The translations under genes were made by a program, and so were the position numbers. Below are positions 1 to 9,059 of a stretch of DNA of 64,000 bases, piece after piece (position 1 is the first letter of the stretch; each line of letters starts with the position of its first letter). Under the pieces are notes generated by a model. That model searched no databases, was not told where the DNA came from, and was given only the letters and a program-made list of their open reading frames with translations. This stretch comes from Novipirellula caenicola (lineage in GTDB: Bacteria; Planctomycetota; Planctomycetia; Pirellulales; Pirellulaceae), in assembly GCF_039545035.1 (NCBI RefSeq), contig NZ_BAABRO010000009.1, positions 244,325 through 308,324 on the forward strand, given 5' to 3'.

Positions 1-1
1 A

Positions 2-145
2 CCGCAGTTGGAAAACAACGATGCGCTGCTGAAAAAAATCGCTCATGATTTGGATCACGAGTTCCAAATCAGCCACGCGACGGTGCAAATCGAATCGAGT
101 GTCGATGCTGCGAATTGCCGGCAAGCTGAGGCCGGATCGCTGTAA
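2..145 (+). CDS. CDF-family metal cation exporter, C-terminal fragment
   Basis: The window opens inside a gene. Its last 47 codons read in frame 2 and end at TAA 143-145. The residues include ISHATVQIE, followed by one Cys close to the end. This closely matches the C-terminal cytoplasmic domain of cation diffusion facilitator exporters (CzcD/ZitB type), where the H-x-T-x-Q-x-E strand closes the ferredoxin-like fold. These proteins export Zn, Co or Cd from the cytoplasm using the proton gradient. Only the end is visible, so membrane segments and metal ligands cannot be checked. The czc-like efflux cluster about 6 kb downstream supports a metal-homeostasis role. The family call is fairly firm; the substrate is unknown. 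Confidence 0.7.
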   Translation, partial: PQLENNDALLKKIAHDLDHEFQISHATVQIESSVDAANCRQAEAGSL

Positions 146-529
146 ATTCACAGGGAAAAATAGAGACAGCTCCGTCATTGGCCACGCGTCATCTTTCCCG
201 GGTCGCCAACCGCGAGGGCGATTGGCAGAGAATTCCGCCAAGGATTGAGCGTCTCTTTCAGCAGTTACTCCAAAACCGATGTCCCCTTTCGGTGATACTG
301 AAATAACGTGTTCACGAAGTCGTTTTCGCACACAAAGCAGCGATATCCGAGGCGAAAAGGACTCGCAAAATCCTTGACGTGTTGATTAAAATAGTGTGTG
401 TCCCGCCCCCCACCATTCCTTCCCACCCGCTGCCCCGCCAATTCGATGTCGGCAATTTTGATGCCGGCAAATTCGATGCCCGGCCATCGTTGTGGGCAAT
501 GTCACCCTAGCTAGTTGTCTCCCTCTGCC
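146..529. other. intergenic region, no gene seen
   Basis: This stretch separates the CDF exporter from the cytochrome gene. I see no credible coding frame, since the short ORFs have no recognisable composition. It contains the small degenerate tandem repeat at 439-483. It presumably carries the promoter of the downstream gene, but no clear -35/-10 pair stands out. Confidence 0.5.
439..483. repeat. short degenerate tandem repeat, 3 units of 14-16 bp
   Basis: Three consecutive units begin CAATTCGATGTCGG, CAATTTTGATGCCGG and CAAATTCGATGCCCGG, at 439-452, 453-467 and 468-483. They lie about 50 bp upstream of the cytochrome start codon. They look like replication-slippage products. A binding site cannot be excluded but nothing supports one. 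Confidence 0.6.
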
Positions 530-3004
530 ATGCCGAACCCTTCGTTTCTGTACGCGCCAATCCGAATGCTTGCAATGGTGATCGTTCTTGCACCGTATGC
601 GGTAAGTGCGGAAACCCCTTCCGCGAAGTCGCCGATTCCGGCAGCAGCCACCGAGATGCTCGAGAACTCGTGTGTCGATTGTCATGCGGACGAGTCGGGC
701 GAAGGTGGATTTGATGCGGCCGCATTGGGCTCCGATCTGGCCGACCCGAAAACGCTCGCAACATGGCAACGCGTTTTCGATCGCGTGGAATCGGGCGAGA
801 TGCCGCCGAGCGATGCCGAGGAATTGGACCCCGTCGACCGCAAGCGATTTCTCGACGCGACGGATCAGTGGATCACCTCGACTCAGTTGTCCGAATTTGC
901 GAAGTTCGGCCGCGTGCAAGCACGGCGATTAACCACGTTGCAGCTCGAACGAACGCTGCACGAGTTGTTGTCAATCGATATCCCGTTGGCGTCGCTGGCT
1001 CCGGAGGATCCGCGTGTCGACGGATTCACCAATATCGCCTCGGCTCAAGCGATGTCGCATTTCCAGATCGAATCGCATCTGAACATTGTCGATGCCGCGT
1101 TGGATGAAGCATTTGATCGTGCTCTGAGCGATGATTCGCCTTTCGTCAAATCATTGACCGCAAAACAAATCGCGCGGACGAATCCCAACCGACGATGTCG
1201 CGAACCCGAGATGCTTGATGGAAAGGCCGTGGTGTGGGCATCCCGGTTGATCTTCTACGGACGCATCCAATCCACGACCGTACCCAAAGATGGTTGGTAC
1301 CGCATGACCGTGACCGCATCGGCGATGAACAAGCCAAAGGATCATGGCGTGTGGTGCAGCGTGCGTACTGGATTTTGCACCTCGGGCGCTCCGCTGATGT
1401 CGTGGGTGGGCTCGTTCGAGGCGACCGACGAACCGATCGAGCGAACATTCGAGGCTTGGGTTCCCAAAGGACAGATGTTCGAAATTCGTCCCGGCGATTT
1501 AACCTTGAAACAAGGGCGATTCGCCGGAGGCCAGGTCGGGGCTGGCGAGGGAACACCGCAGAATCTTGCCGGAGTCGCCTTTCACCAAATGAAGGTGGAA
1601 GAGATTCATCCCGGGGGTGATGTCGACTCGGTTCGCAATCATTTGCTTGGAAGCTTGAAGCTCAGCAAGCAGGCTGATTCCAAACAGGCTGATTCAAAGA
1701 ACAGCAAATCAAAACGTTTGCAGTTGTACAAACAGGTGACCGAGGCGGAATTGCGTGAGCAATTGAATCGTTTCGCTCATCGTGCTTTCCGTCGTCCCGT
1801 TTCCAAGTCGGAATTGCAGCCGTACACCACGATTTTGTCGCAAGTGCTTCGAGACGTCGGTGACCCACTCGAAGCATTGCGGGCGAGCTACCGTGCGATT
1901 CTATGTTCGGCTCGATTCATGTACCTGGTCGAACCTAAACCAACGGATTCGCCAAGCAACCTCGCTTCGCGAACTCCGCTGGATGATTTTGCAATTGCAT
2001 CGCGTCTGAGCTACTTCTTGACTGGATCGATGCCGGATGCCGAATTGTTCAAGCTCGCTCGACAACAGAAACTTCGCGATCCCGAGGTGCTGATCTCTCA
2101 AGTCGATCGATTGTTCGATGGCGATGGGCAGCGTCAATTTGTTGCTGATTTCACATCGCAGTGGCTCGATTTAGTCGATATCAACTTTACCGAACCCGAT
2201 CCCAAACTATACCCGCGTTACGATTCGGTGGTCGAGAATGCGATGTTGGCCGAGACGCATCGATACATCGACACGCTGCTCAGTCAGAACGCCAGCATCG
2301 ACAAGTTGGTCCGTTCGGACTTTACGTTTTTGAACAGCCGTTTGGCACGCTTTTATGGCATCGACGGCATCGAAGGAGACGAGATTCGGCTTGTCAAACT
2401 GGATGAAACCTCGGCACGCGGAGGATTGCTGTCGCAAGGCGCGATTCTAAAAGTCACCGCAAACGGGACGACGACGTCACCGGTGCTGCGAGGCGTTTGG
2501 GTTTGTGATCGCATTTTGGGACAACCCGTTCCTCCGCCGCCTGAAAGTGTGCCTGCGATTGAACCGGATATTCGTGGTGCGAAAACGATTCGCGACCAAT
2601 TGGAACTGCACCGCAATCACACCGAGTGTGCCAGTTGTCACTCGAAGATCGATCCGCCCGGTTTTGCACTGGAAAGCTTTGATGCGGCCGGCCAGTGGCG
2701 AGATTTTTATGCCATCTCGGGTAGGGGCAATCGCAAAGGTCCCAAGGTCGACCCCAGCTACCAACTTGCGGACGGCCGTGCGTTTGCAGGGTTCAACGAA
2801 TTTCGTGACCTGATCGCCAGTGAGCGAGAAACGCTGGCTCGTAACTTTGTGGAAAAACTATTGGTCTACGGTACCGGAGCCCCGATTGCGTTCGCAGACC
2901 GTGCGGAAATCGAGCAGATAGTGAAATCCACTGCCGATGACCAATATGGAATGCGATCACTGTTGAACGCGGTGGTGCTGAGTCCGATCTTTTTGTCCAA
3001 GTAG
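530..3004 (+). CDS. secreted multidomain c-type cytochrome (DUF1587/1595/1592/1588/1585)
   Basis: An 824-residue exported protein of the planctomycete DUF1592-family type. An N-terminal hydrophobic signal (about residues 8-27, ending near AVSA) is followed by a haem c motif CVDCH at about 48-52. A second CASCH motif lies near residue 700, in the DUF1588-type segment (CASCHSKIDPPGFALESFD). The DUF1587, DUF1595, DUF1592 and DUF1585 modules can be followed in order around and after these. Family knowledge places such proteins in the periplasm or on the cell surface, with unknown redox partners. A TTG at 515 would add five residues; I prefer ATG 530 because it places the signal peptide normally. 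The DUF1552 gene follows after 109 bp, the usual genomic partner. The substrate is not known. Confidence 0.85.
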   Translation: MPNPSFLYAPIRMLAMVIVLAPYAVSAETPSAKSPIPAAATEMLENSCVDCHADESGEGGFDAAALGSDLADPKTLATWQRVFDRVESGEMPPSDAEELDPVDRKRFLDATDQWITSTQLSEFAKFGRVQARRLTTLQLERTLHELLSIDIPLASLAPEDPRVDGFTNIASAQAMSHFQIESHLNIVDAALDEAFDRALSDDSPFVKSLTAKQIARTNPNRRCREPEMLDGKAVVWASRLIFYGRIQSTTVPKDGWYRMTVTASAMNKPKDHGVWCSVRTGFCTSGAPLMSWVGSFEATDEPIERTFEAWVPKGQMFEIRPGDLTLKQGRFAGGQVGAGEGTPQNLAGVAFHQMKVEEIHPGGDVDSVRNHLLGSLKLSKQADSKQADSKNSKSKRLQLYKQVTEAELREQLNRFAHRAFRRPVSKSELQPYTTILSQVLRDVGDPLEALRASYRAILCSARFMYLVEPKPTDSPSNLASRTPLDDFAIASRLSYFLTGSMPDAELFKLARQQKLRDPEVLISQVDRLFDGDGQRQFVADFTSQWLDLVDINFTEPDPKLYPRYDSVVENAMLAETHRYIDTLLSQNASIDKLVRSDFTFLNSRLARFYGIDGIEGDEIRLVKLDETSARGGLLSQGAILKVTANGTTTSPVLRGVWVCDRILGQPVPPPPESVPAIEPDIRGAKTIRDQLELHRNHTECASCHSKIDPPGFALESFDAAGQWRDFYAISGRGNRKGPKVDPSYQLADGRAFAGFNEFRDLIASERETLARNFVEKLLVYGTGAPIAFADRAEIEQIVKSTADDQYGMRSLLNAVVLSPIFLSK

Positions 3005-3113
3005 CGTTTTCGTCCGAGCAACTGCCGAAACGATCAAACAACCGTCCTTTAGCTCGCCGTTGCATCCAAGAATTCGAATCAAAGCCCCGTTCATTTAACG
3101 AACTGGAAAAATC

Positions 3114-4403
3114 ATGAACAAGAACGTTTATTTTAATCTCAAATCGCGTCTGAATCGCCGCACGGTATTGCGTGGTGCTGGGATCTCGATGGCGTTGCCA
3201 TGGTTAAGTGCGATGCAGCCGACGTTCGCCAACGGCAAGAGCGAAAGCAAGCCGAAGCGACTTGTCACGATGACGCTTGGCTTGGGATTGGTCGCGGACA
3301 ACTTGTTCCCCAACACCGGCGGACGCGACTATCAAGCGACGCCGTACCTTCGTCAATTGCAAGACCTTCGCGATCAATTGACGGTGGTTTCGGGAACCTC
3401 GCATCCTGGAGTCAAAGGGGGGCACCGCGCCGAAGCCAGCATTTTGACCGCCACACCGATGGGGTCCGCCGGTAAAGCGAAGAACTCGATCTCGATCGAT
3501 CAACTGCTGGCCAAACACTTTGGCGATGCCACTCGATTTCCTTCGCTGGTGCTCAGCAACGGCGGATCGACCAGTCCGTCGTACACCGAAAATGGATCGA
3601 TGATCCCACCGGAATCGTCGCCATCGCGTTTGTTCGCCAAGTTGTTTATCAACGATCCGCCTCAGCAGCGAAAGATCCAAGCTCAACGCGTTCACGAGGG
3701 ACGCAGTATCATGGACCTGGTGGGCGAGGATGTGAAATCGCTCGAGCGGCAACTCGGTGCGGGGGACCGTAATCGTTTGGACGCCTATTTCACCAGCGTC
3801 CGGCAGCTTGAAAAACGAATGGAGTTGTCCGAGCGATGGGCCAAACTTCCCAAGCCGGTGGTCGATGCCAAGAAACCGGTCGACGTGGGGAACCCGAATG
3901 ATTTGATCGCTCGCCAAAAAACAATGTGCGAAGTGATCAAGCTCGCTTTGCAAACCGATTCGACTCGCTACATCTCGTTTCATGTTCCCGGCAGCGGCGG
4001 GGTATTGCCGATTGAGGGCGTCGATGAAGGTTACCACTCGCTGAGCCATCATGGCCAAGATGAAGAGAAACTGGCTCAGCTTGCGATCGTCGAAGAAGCG
4101 TTTCTAGCTCAATGGGGCGAGTTTCTGAGGGATCTGAAAGAGACGGATGATTCCGGCACCTCGCTGTTGGATTTGACGACGGTCTTTTTGACAAGCAATT
4201 TGGGGAACGCGTCGAATCACGACAATCGCAATATGCCGGTGTTGTTGGCGGGCGGAGGGTTTCGCCATGGTCAACACCTCGCGTTTGATCGAAAAAACAA
4301 TTACCCTCTGCCGAACTTGTATGTTTCGATGCTGCAGAATCTGGGCATGGAAATCGATCAATTTGCCACCAGCACCGGAACGATGAGCGGGTTGTCGAGC
4401 TAA
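3114..4403 (+). CDS. DUF1552 family secreted protein
   Basis: A 429-residue protein. Its N-terminus has Arg-Arg ([11 protein letters not shown]) followed by a hydrophobic stretch and an AxA-like site, which looks like a Tat signal, so the protein is probably exported folded. The body matches DUF1552: an early [13 protein letters not shown] segment, [10 protein letters not shown], a central helical region ([18 protein letters not shown]) and a late [17 protein letters not shown] region before GGGFRHGQH. The fold resembles alkaline-phosphatase/sulfatase-like DUF1501 relatives by family knowledge, but no enzymatic activity is established. It follows the DUF1592-type cytochrome by 109 bp on the same strand, and the two are probably co-transcribed and may form an exported redox complex. 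Confidence 0.85.
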   Translation: MNKNVYFNLKSRLNRRTVLRGAGISMALPWLSAMQPTFANGKSESKPKRLVTMTLGLGLVADNLFPNTGGRDYQATPYLRQLQDLRDQLTVVSGTSHPGVKGGHRAEASILTATPMGSAGKAKNSISIDQLLAKHFGDATRFPSLVLSNGGSTSPSYTENGSMIPPESSPSRLFAKLFINDPPQQRKIQAQRVHEGRSIMDLVGEDVKSLERQLGAGDRNRLDAYFTSVRQLEKRMELSERWAKLPKPVVDAKKPVDVGNPNDLIARQKTMCEVIKLALQTDSTRYISFHVPGSGGVLPIEGVDEGYHSLSHHGQDEEKLAQLAIVEEAFLAQWGEFLRDLKETDDSGTSLLDLTTVFLTSNLGNASNHDNRNMPVLLAGGGFRHGQHLAFDRKNNYPLPNLYVSMLQNLGMEIDQFATSTGTMSGLSS

Positions 4404-4406
4404 ACA

Positions 4407-4455
4407 CCAGACTCGCGGTGTTTCCAGTCTCGCTGTTACCAGACTCGCGATGTTC
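4407..4455. repeat. short tandem repeat just after a stop codon
   Basis: Three imperfect units begin CCAGACTCGCGGTG, CCAGTCTCGCTGTT and CCAGACTCGCGATG, at 4407-4423, 4424-4438 and 4439-4455. They start four bases after the DUF1552 stop codon and fill most of the 72-bp gap to the next gene. This is one of several such microduplications in the window. Confidence 0.7.
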
Positions 4456-4475
4456 TCAAGTGAGCCGCCGTCAAC

Positions 4476-5930
4476 ATGTCGCTCTATTTCTTTGTGAGTT
4501 CGCAGCGTCATTTGACTGAGGGGCTCCCTTGGGCCGAGACGATTGCCGATTCGATCGATACCCAAATCGTCTTGGTCGTGCTTGGCCAGGACCGAAACAC
4601 ACTAGCCGAGCAGGCTCGAAAAACGCTGCAGGCGTCGCAATCGATCAAGACAATCGAGGTGGTCGATGAAGATATCGATTCGGTGCTGAATCATATTCGA
4701 GTCAAGAAGTCGTCCTTGGTTCTGATTGTCAAAGATGCACATGACGAACCGTTTCAGCGATCGCTGTTCGAGCGTTCGCCGGTCCAAACGCTGTGGCTTC
4801 GCATCAACGGGGCGCCGCCGACGTCGGCATCGCGTGTCTATGATTTTGATGTTTCAACGCAATTGGAAACACAGCGGATCTCGAAGCGATTGCTCGGGCG
4901 TCCCGCTCATTCGGTACTATTGGAAAATGATCCCCCGGGCGATATAGATGTCCCAAAGTGGCTGGAACAGGAAAGCGTGCGGGTGGAGGGCGAACGCTGC
5001 GAATCAGGCGATTTAGTCTGGATTGTTTACGGCCGGACCCCCGCCGAGGAAAAACGGTACGTCGCGGCTCGTGCACTGCTAAAGGAATCGAGCAAGGCGT
5101 CGATTGCCTTGATCAGCAAAGGGGAGTCGTTCTCGGAATCGCTTGCGTCGCGACTGCGTTACTGGGCCACTCATGTTGCCGAACCGCTGACAAGAGAACA
5201 GCGGGTCGAGTTATCACAGTCGTTGACCGAAGGCTCGCATCCGAGCTGGGAGTTCTTGGGCTTGATCTCGGCTTCCGCCATGCTGGCTGCCTTTGGGTTG
5301 CTGCAAGATTCCGCGGCGGTGATTATCGGAGCAATGTTGATTGCGCCGTTGATGACACCGATTTTGGGTGCCGGTCTTGCGCTGACCCTTGGCAACCGTC
5401 CGCTTTTTCAGACCGCATCCAATGCGATTGTGATCGGTTTTCTGGGCGCGTTGAGTTCGAGTTTTTTGTTTGGTTGTCTCGTCGTGCTGCTGCAGACGCC
5501 TGAGGTCACTCCCGAGATGTGGGCTCGATGCAAACCGTCGGCCCTCGATTTTTGTGTCGGACTGGTTGGCGGAATGGCGGCATCTTACGCACGAACACGC
5601 AGTCATCTCTCTTCGGCACTGGCCGGCGCTGCGATCGCCGCAGCATTGGTACCGCCGATTTCGACCGCGGGGCTGCAAATCGCGTTTCGTATCACGCAAG
5701 GGGCCGATAGTTCGATTTGGAGTAGCGGACAAGGGACACCCATCTTTGGTCCGGTGTTGCTGGTGTCGGTGAACGTGTTGACGATCATGATTGGATCATC
5801 GTTTGTGTTGTACGCGCGAGGCATGCGAGTGGATCGCGCGTTCACGATTGGCCAGCGATGGGCCGGGCGGATGACGATCCTGTTGGTCACGCTGATGCTG
5901 TTGGTCCTGGTTTGGACGCTCGGGCACTAG
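4476..5930 (+). CDS. DUF389 family membrane protein
   Basis: A 484-residue protein. Residues 1 to about 245 form a soluble region without clear motifs. From about 258 there is a typical DUF389 membrane domain: WEFLGLISASAMLAAFGL, then DSAAVIIGAMLIAPLMTPI, followed by several further hydrophobic helices to the end, including SSALAGAAIAAALVPPIST. DUF389 proteins are polytopic inner-membrane proteins of uncertain function, often described as TIGR00341-like. The gene follows DUF1552 by 72 bp on the same strand and may be read through from it. The family call is firm; the role and any substrate are unknown. Confidence 0.85.
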   Translation: MSLYFFVSSQRHLTEGLPWAETIADSIDTQIVLVVLGQDRNTLAEQARKTLQASQSIKTIEVVDEDIDSVLNHIRVKKSSLVLIVKDAHDEPFQRSLFERSPVQTLWLRINGAPPTSASRVYDFDVSTQLETQRISKRLLGRPAHSVLLENDPPGDIDVPKWLEQESVRVEGERCESGDLVWIVYGRTPAEEKRYVAARALLKESSKASIALISKGESFSESLASRLRYWATHVAEPLTREQRVELSQSLTEGSHPSWEFLGLISASAMLAAFGLLQDSAAVIIGAMLIAPLMTPILGAGLALTLGNRPLFQTASNAIVIGFLGALSSSFLFGCLVVLLQTPEVTPEMWARCKPSALDFCVGLVGGMAASYARTRSHLSSALAGAAIAAALVPPISTAGLQIAFRITQGADSSIWSSGQGTPIFGPVLLVSVNVLTIMIGSSFVLYARGMRVDRAFTIGQRWAGRMTILLVTLMLLVLVWTLGH

Positions 5931-6384
5931 CTGTTTTTGTAGCGGTGTGGCTTCATGAGCATGGACGTGACCCGTGTGATCATGCGACGAAGCACTCACC
6001 GCTTGGTCGTTAGGCACCTTCGATCACCACAAGATTGCCGCGTCGCCACTCAGGCACTTTGCTACCACTGCTGCGGATCAAGAGCGTCGGTCGTGCCAGC
6101 GGTAACCTATCGAAATCCTCGATTTGAGTGTGCGTATTGAGCCGTTTTTAGCTGCCATCGCTTATTTGCATCGAGATCCAAGCGGACTTTGCCGGTTACG
6201 CGGATCATTTGCGTTTGCTCACGCTGCTGAACGTGTGCAACAGGTTTATTCCCAACGATAGCTACCCGTGTTATCCGATGAATAACAGTAACAATCGGTT
6301 CCATAGGAACGCGAGATCGCGAGCCTGTTTCCAACGCAAACGAGTTTCACGACAACGAACTCGGCTTGAATATTGGTGTCTTTC
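5931..6384. other. 454-bp intergenic region upstream of the metal-efflux cluster
   Basis: No credible gene is visible. Short ORFs here have Arg/His/Cys-rich shadow-like composition. The region should hold the promoter for the efflux genes starting at 6385. I did not find a convincing palindromic operator of the MerR or ArsR type, and no regulator gene is adjacent. Confidence 0.5.
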
Positions 6385-7959
6385 ATGTCCAAACGACGAA
6401 TCTATTTTGCTCAGTTGCTGCTCGCAGCCTCGGCTGCCAGTATGGTCGGATGCGCATCACCGGGGATGTTTTCTTCGTTGGTCGATTCGAGCCCGACGTC
6501 GTCGTTTGACGTTTCACTGATTGATGCTCCACAGCAGGTGGCGACACCGGCAGCGGGCCAGTCGGAAACCGCGACTGCGGCGGAACAGGACCAATCCAGT
6601 AGCGACGTCGCCCAAGTGGTCTTTGATGACTTTGACTACACAAGCGACGGTCAAGTGACGTATCCCGAGACGATGGTTCAGGTCGCAATTCCGTTTGATG
6701 GTGCAGCGGAAACCTCGACTGCGGTGGCCGATGCAAACCTATCATCCGCGATGACGTTGGCGGATTTCGAAGCGCTCGCGCTTGCCAACAATCCCACCAT
6801 CGAAGGCTTGGTTGCCACGACCCAAAAGGCAGCAGGTTATCGCACTCAGGTCGGTTTGCGGGCCAATCCAACGGTCGGCTATCAAGGCATGCAGTTGGCC
6901 GATGAGGGAACCGATCAACACACCGTCTATATCTCTCAAACGCTGATCACAGCGGACAAATTAGAGCTGAATCGCCGTGTCCAAAACGAGGCGTTGCGGG
7001 CGCAGTTGTTCCAACTGGAAGCACAGAAATACCGAATTGCGACCGACATTCGGGTTAAGTTTTATGATGCCTTGGCCGCTCAGCAGCGGATGAAATTGAT
7101 CCGTGATTTTCAATCCGTTGCCGACAAAGGATTGGAGCTAGCCGAGCTTCGCAAGGAAGCCCTCGAAGGATCTCAGTTGGATGTAGTGCAAGCCAAAGTG
7201 CAAAAGAACGAGATCGATTTGTCACTGCAGCAAGCCGAGATTCGCTATGCCGCCGCGTCGCGCGAGCTCGTTGCTTTGGCGGGGACTCCGCACCTGCAGC
7301 CGGTCTCGCTGCAAGGCGATTTGCCTCAGACCGAAGACATGCTTGATTGGTCCGAGGTCGCCGCGACCATGGTTGCTTCGAGCCCCGAGTATCAAGCTGC
7401 CCAGACACGAATCAGTCAAGCACGAGCAAACATTACCCGTCAATGTGTCCAGCCCATCCCGAACCTCGATTTCCAATTGGCGGCCGGGCACGACAACGCA
7501 ACTGATTCAGGTATGATCAACGTCCAAGTGGGCGCCCCCATCCCGGTATTCAATCGCAACCAAGGCAACATTGCCGCGGCGCGTGCCGAGTTGGTTCGTG
7601 CTTGCCAAGATGCACTGCGGATCGAAAACGCAATCAAGGCGAGGCTGGCAGCGGTGTCTCGCGAATACGATTCGTCGCTTGCCGCCGTCTCGAAATACAG
7701 CAATGATATCCTTCCCAATGCGGCCGAGGGACTGAAATTAGCAGAAACCGCCTACAAGGCTGGGGAGACCAGTTTTGTCCAAGTTTTGGTGGCGCGGCGC
7801 ACCTATTTTGATACCAACCTGCAGTTCATTGCCTCGCAGGCCCAATTGGCTCAGGCACGGGCCCGAGTGGACGGATACGTGCTCAGCGGTGCCTTGGAAG
7901 CGATGGTGGACAATAGCGGAGACGATAGTTTGCGTGGGCTGACGTTTAGCCAGCAATAA
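6385..7959 (+). CDS. czcC: TolC-family outer-membrane efflux factor (CzcC-like)
   Basis: A 524-residue protein that starts with a lipoprotein-like signal (hydrophobic stretch ending SMVGC, Cys about residue 23). It is followed by an Ala/Thr/Asp-rich linker and two OMF repeats rich in long alpha-helices (TLADFEALALANNPTIEG; later RAELVRACQDALRIENAI and GETSFVQVLVARR). OMF trimers form the outer-membrane exit duct of tripartite pumps. It is the first gene of a plus-strand set with an adaptor (9060) and RND pump (10628), which fits a CzcC/CusC role. A TTG at 6373 would add four residues; ATG 6385 gives a normal signal. Metal specificity cannot be read from the sequence. The stop codon lies inside a 15-bp direct repeat. 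Confidence 0.85.
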   Translation: MSKRRIYFAQLLLAASAASMVGCASPGMFSSLVDSSPTSSFDVSLIDAPQQVATPAAGQSETATAAEQDQSSSDVAQVVFDDFDYTSDGQVTYPETMVQVAIPFDGAAETSTAVADANLSSAMTLADFEALALANNPTIEGLVATTQKAAGYRTQVGLRANPTVGYQGMQLADEGTDQHTVYISQTLITADKLELNRRVQNEALRAQLFQLEAQKYRIATDIRVKFYDALAAQQRMKLIRDFQSVADKGLELAELRKEALEGSQLDVVQAKVQKNEIDLSLQQAEIRYAAASRELVALAGTPHLQPVSLQGDLPQTEDMLDWSEVAATMVASSPEYQAAQTRISQARANITRQCVQPIPNLDFQLAAGHDNATDSGMINVQVGAPIPVFNRNQGNIAAARAELVRACQDALRIENAIKARLAAVSREYDSSLAAVSKYSNDILPNAAEGLKLAETAYKAGETSFVQVLVARRTYFDTNLQFIASQAQLAQARARVDGYVLSGALEAMVDNSGDDSLRGLTFSQQ

Positions 7960-7979
7960 AAACCAGCCAGCAATAAAAA
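7948..7979. repeat. 15-bp direct repeat containing the czcC-like stop codon
   Basis: AGCCAGCAATAAAAA occurs at 7948-7962 and again at 7965-7979, separated by CC. Each copy contains a TAA, and the first is the actual stop of the OMF gene. It looks like a slippage duplication of the gene end. Confidence 0.8.
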
Positions 7980-8207
7980 GCTGCCCGCCCCTGTAGCGGG
8001 GCGCCGCGGTTCGTTTTCCAGCTAGGAAAATCAGTTTCGAATGACGACCTCCGGCAAGGAAATTCGATGGCGGATACCCCCGAAAACCGCGTGATTTATT
8101 GAGTTGGCCAAATCGAATCAAGATTTGTTCCTCTTGACCCGATTCAGCTACCTAGGAAAGATAAATTCATCGCAAGTCGGTATTTTCCTCCTAACTCCGT
8201 GTGAAAC

Positions 8208-8768
8208 GTGTTTGCCAAAATTACCCCTCTATTGACGCTAATCGCGTTCGCGGTGCATGCCGTGTTGGGGTGTTGTTGGCATCACTCGCACCCACTCGGA
8301 AACGCTTGCTGTGTGGAACACGTCGAGTCGATTGCCTCGGCAAAGCATTGTGTTGATGCGGATTTGGGGCATCGTCACACCGCCGCGGTGCGTTGTAATC
8401 ATGCGGGACATTCGCACTCACACTCGCATGCAAATTCGCATGCTCACGCCGCCCCCGATGCATCGCAGAATCCCGTAACGGCAGAGCTTGCCGCGAGCGA
8501 TGTTGCCGAGGTGGCGTTAACTGATGCCGATTCGCCCTGTGGCCATTCGCATCAATGCGATGAAGCTCATTGCCACTTTGTCGGCATGTTCTCGAAATGG
8601 ATCGACTTCGAGCTGCAAGCGGCCTCGGTTCCGCTTGTGTTTTCGACGGTTGGCGTGTTGCCACCCAAGCCGCTCGATACGGCGTTTGGTGAGCTTCACC
8701 GATCATGTCCAGACCAAATTCTATCTGCCTCAGAGCACTGTGTTCGTCTGCAATCTTGGCAGATTTGA
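8208..8768 (+). CDS. secreted His/Cys-rich protein, probable metal binder
   Basis: A 186-residue protein starting at GTG 8208 with a hydrophobic N-terminus (TLLTLIAFAVHAVLG-like, ending before GCC). It carries about 21 His and 11 Cys, concentrated in WHHSHP, GHSHSHSHANSHAHA and CGHSHQCDEAHCHF. There is no recognisable enzymatic domain. Family knowledge: small His-rich exported proteins often sit beside CzcCBA/CusCBA pumps and may buffer or hand over metals. It lies 248 bp after the OMF gene and 291 bp before the adaptor gene on the same strand. Coding status is supported by the signal peptide and the coherent His/Cys pattern. The exact function is inferred. Confidence 0.7.
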   Translation: MFAKITPLLTLIAFAVHAVLGCCWHHSHPLGNACCVEHVESIASAKHCVDADLGHRHTAAVRCNHAGHSHSHSHANSHAHAAPDASQNPVTAELAASDVAEVALTDADSPCGHSHQCDEAHCHFVGMFSKWIDFELQAASVPLVFSTVGVLPPKPLDTAFGELHRSCPDQILSASEHCVRLQSWQI

Positions 8769-9059
8769 GCCGTTCTTGTCTCGCTTTGTTGGCTGCCTGA
8801 GCCATCGCTAGCGGAAACGTCGTGATGACGTTCGTTTGCGGTCAGATTCAGCTGCGTTGTTTCGCATGATTGCGGCCACGTTGTCGTGACGCTGCATCCG
8901 CAATTCGCAGAAACGCCCGCGGGAATGTTTTGACATTCTTCGAGCTCGGTTTGGATCTTGGCCTGCTTTTTGAAGTGTTTGCTTCTTGACGCGGCATGCT
9001 GCGCTGGTGTTGCCGTTCTGATCTATCCATCATTTTGTCTCAACCGAGATACGTTTGTC

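Noticed and set aside
146..529. A sigma-70 promoter at TTGACG (372-377)
   Set aside because: No -10 element is found at suitable spacing.
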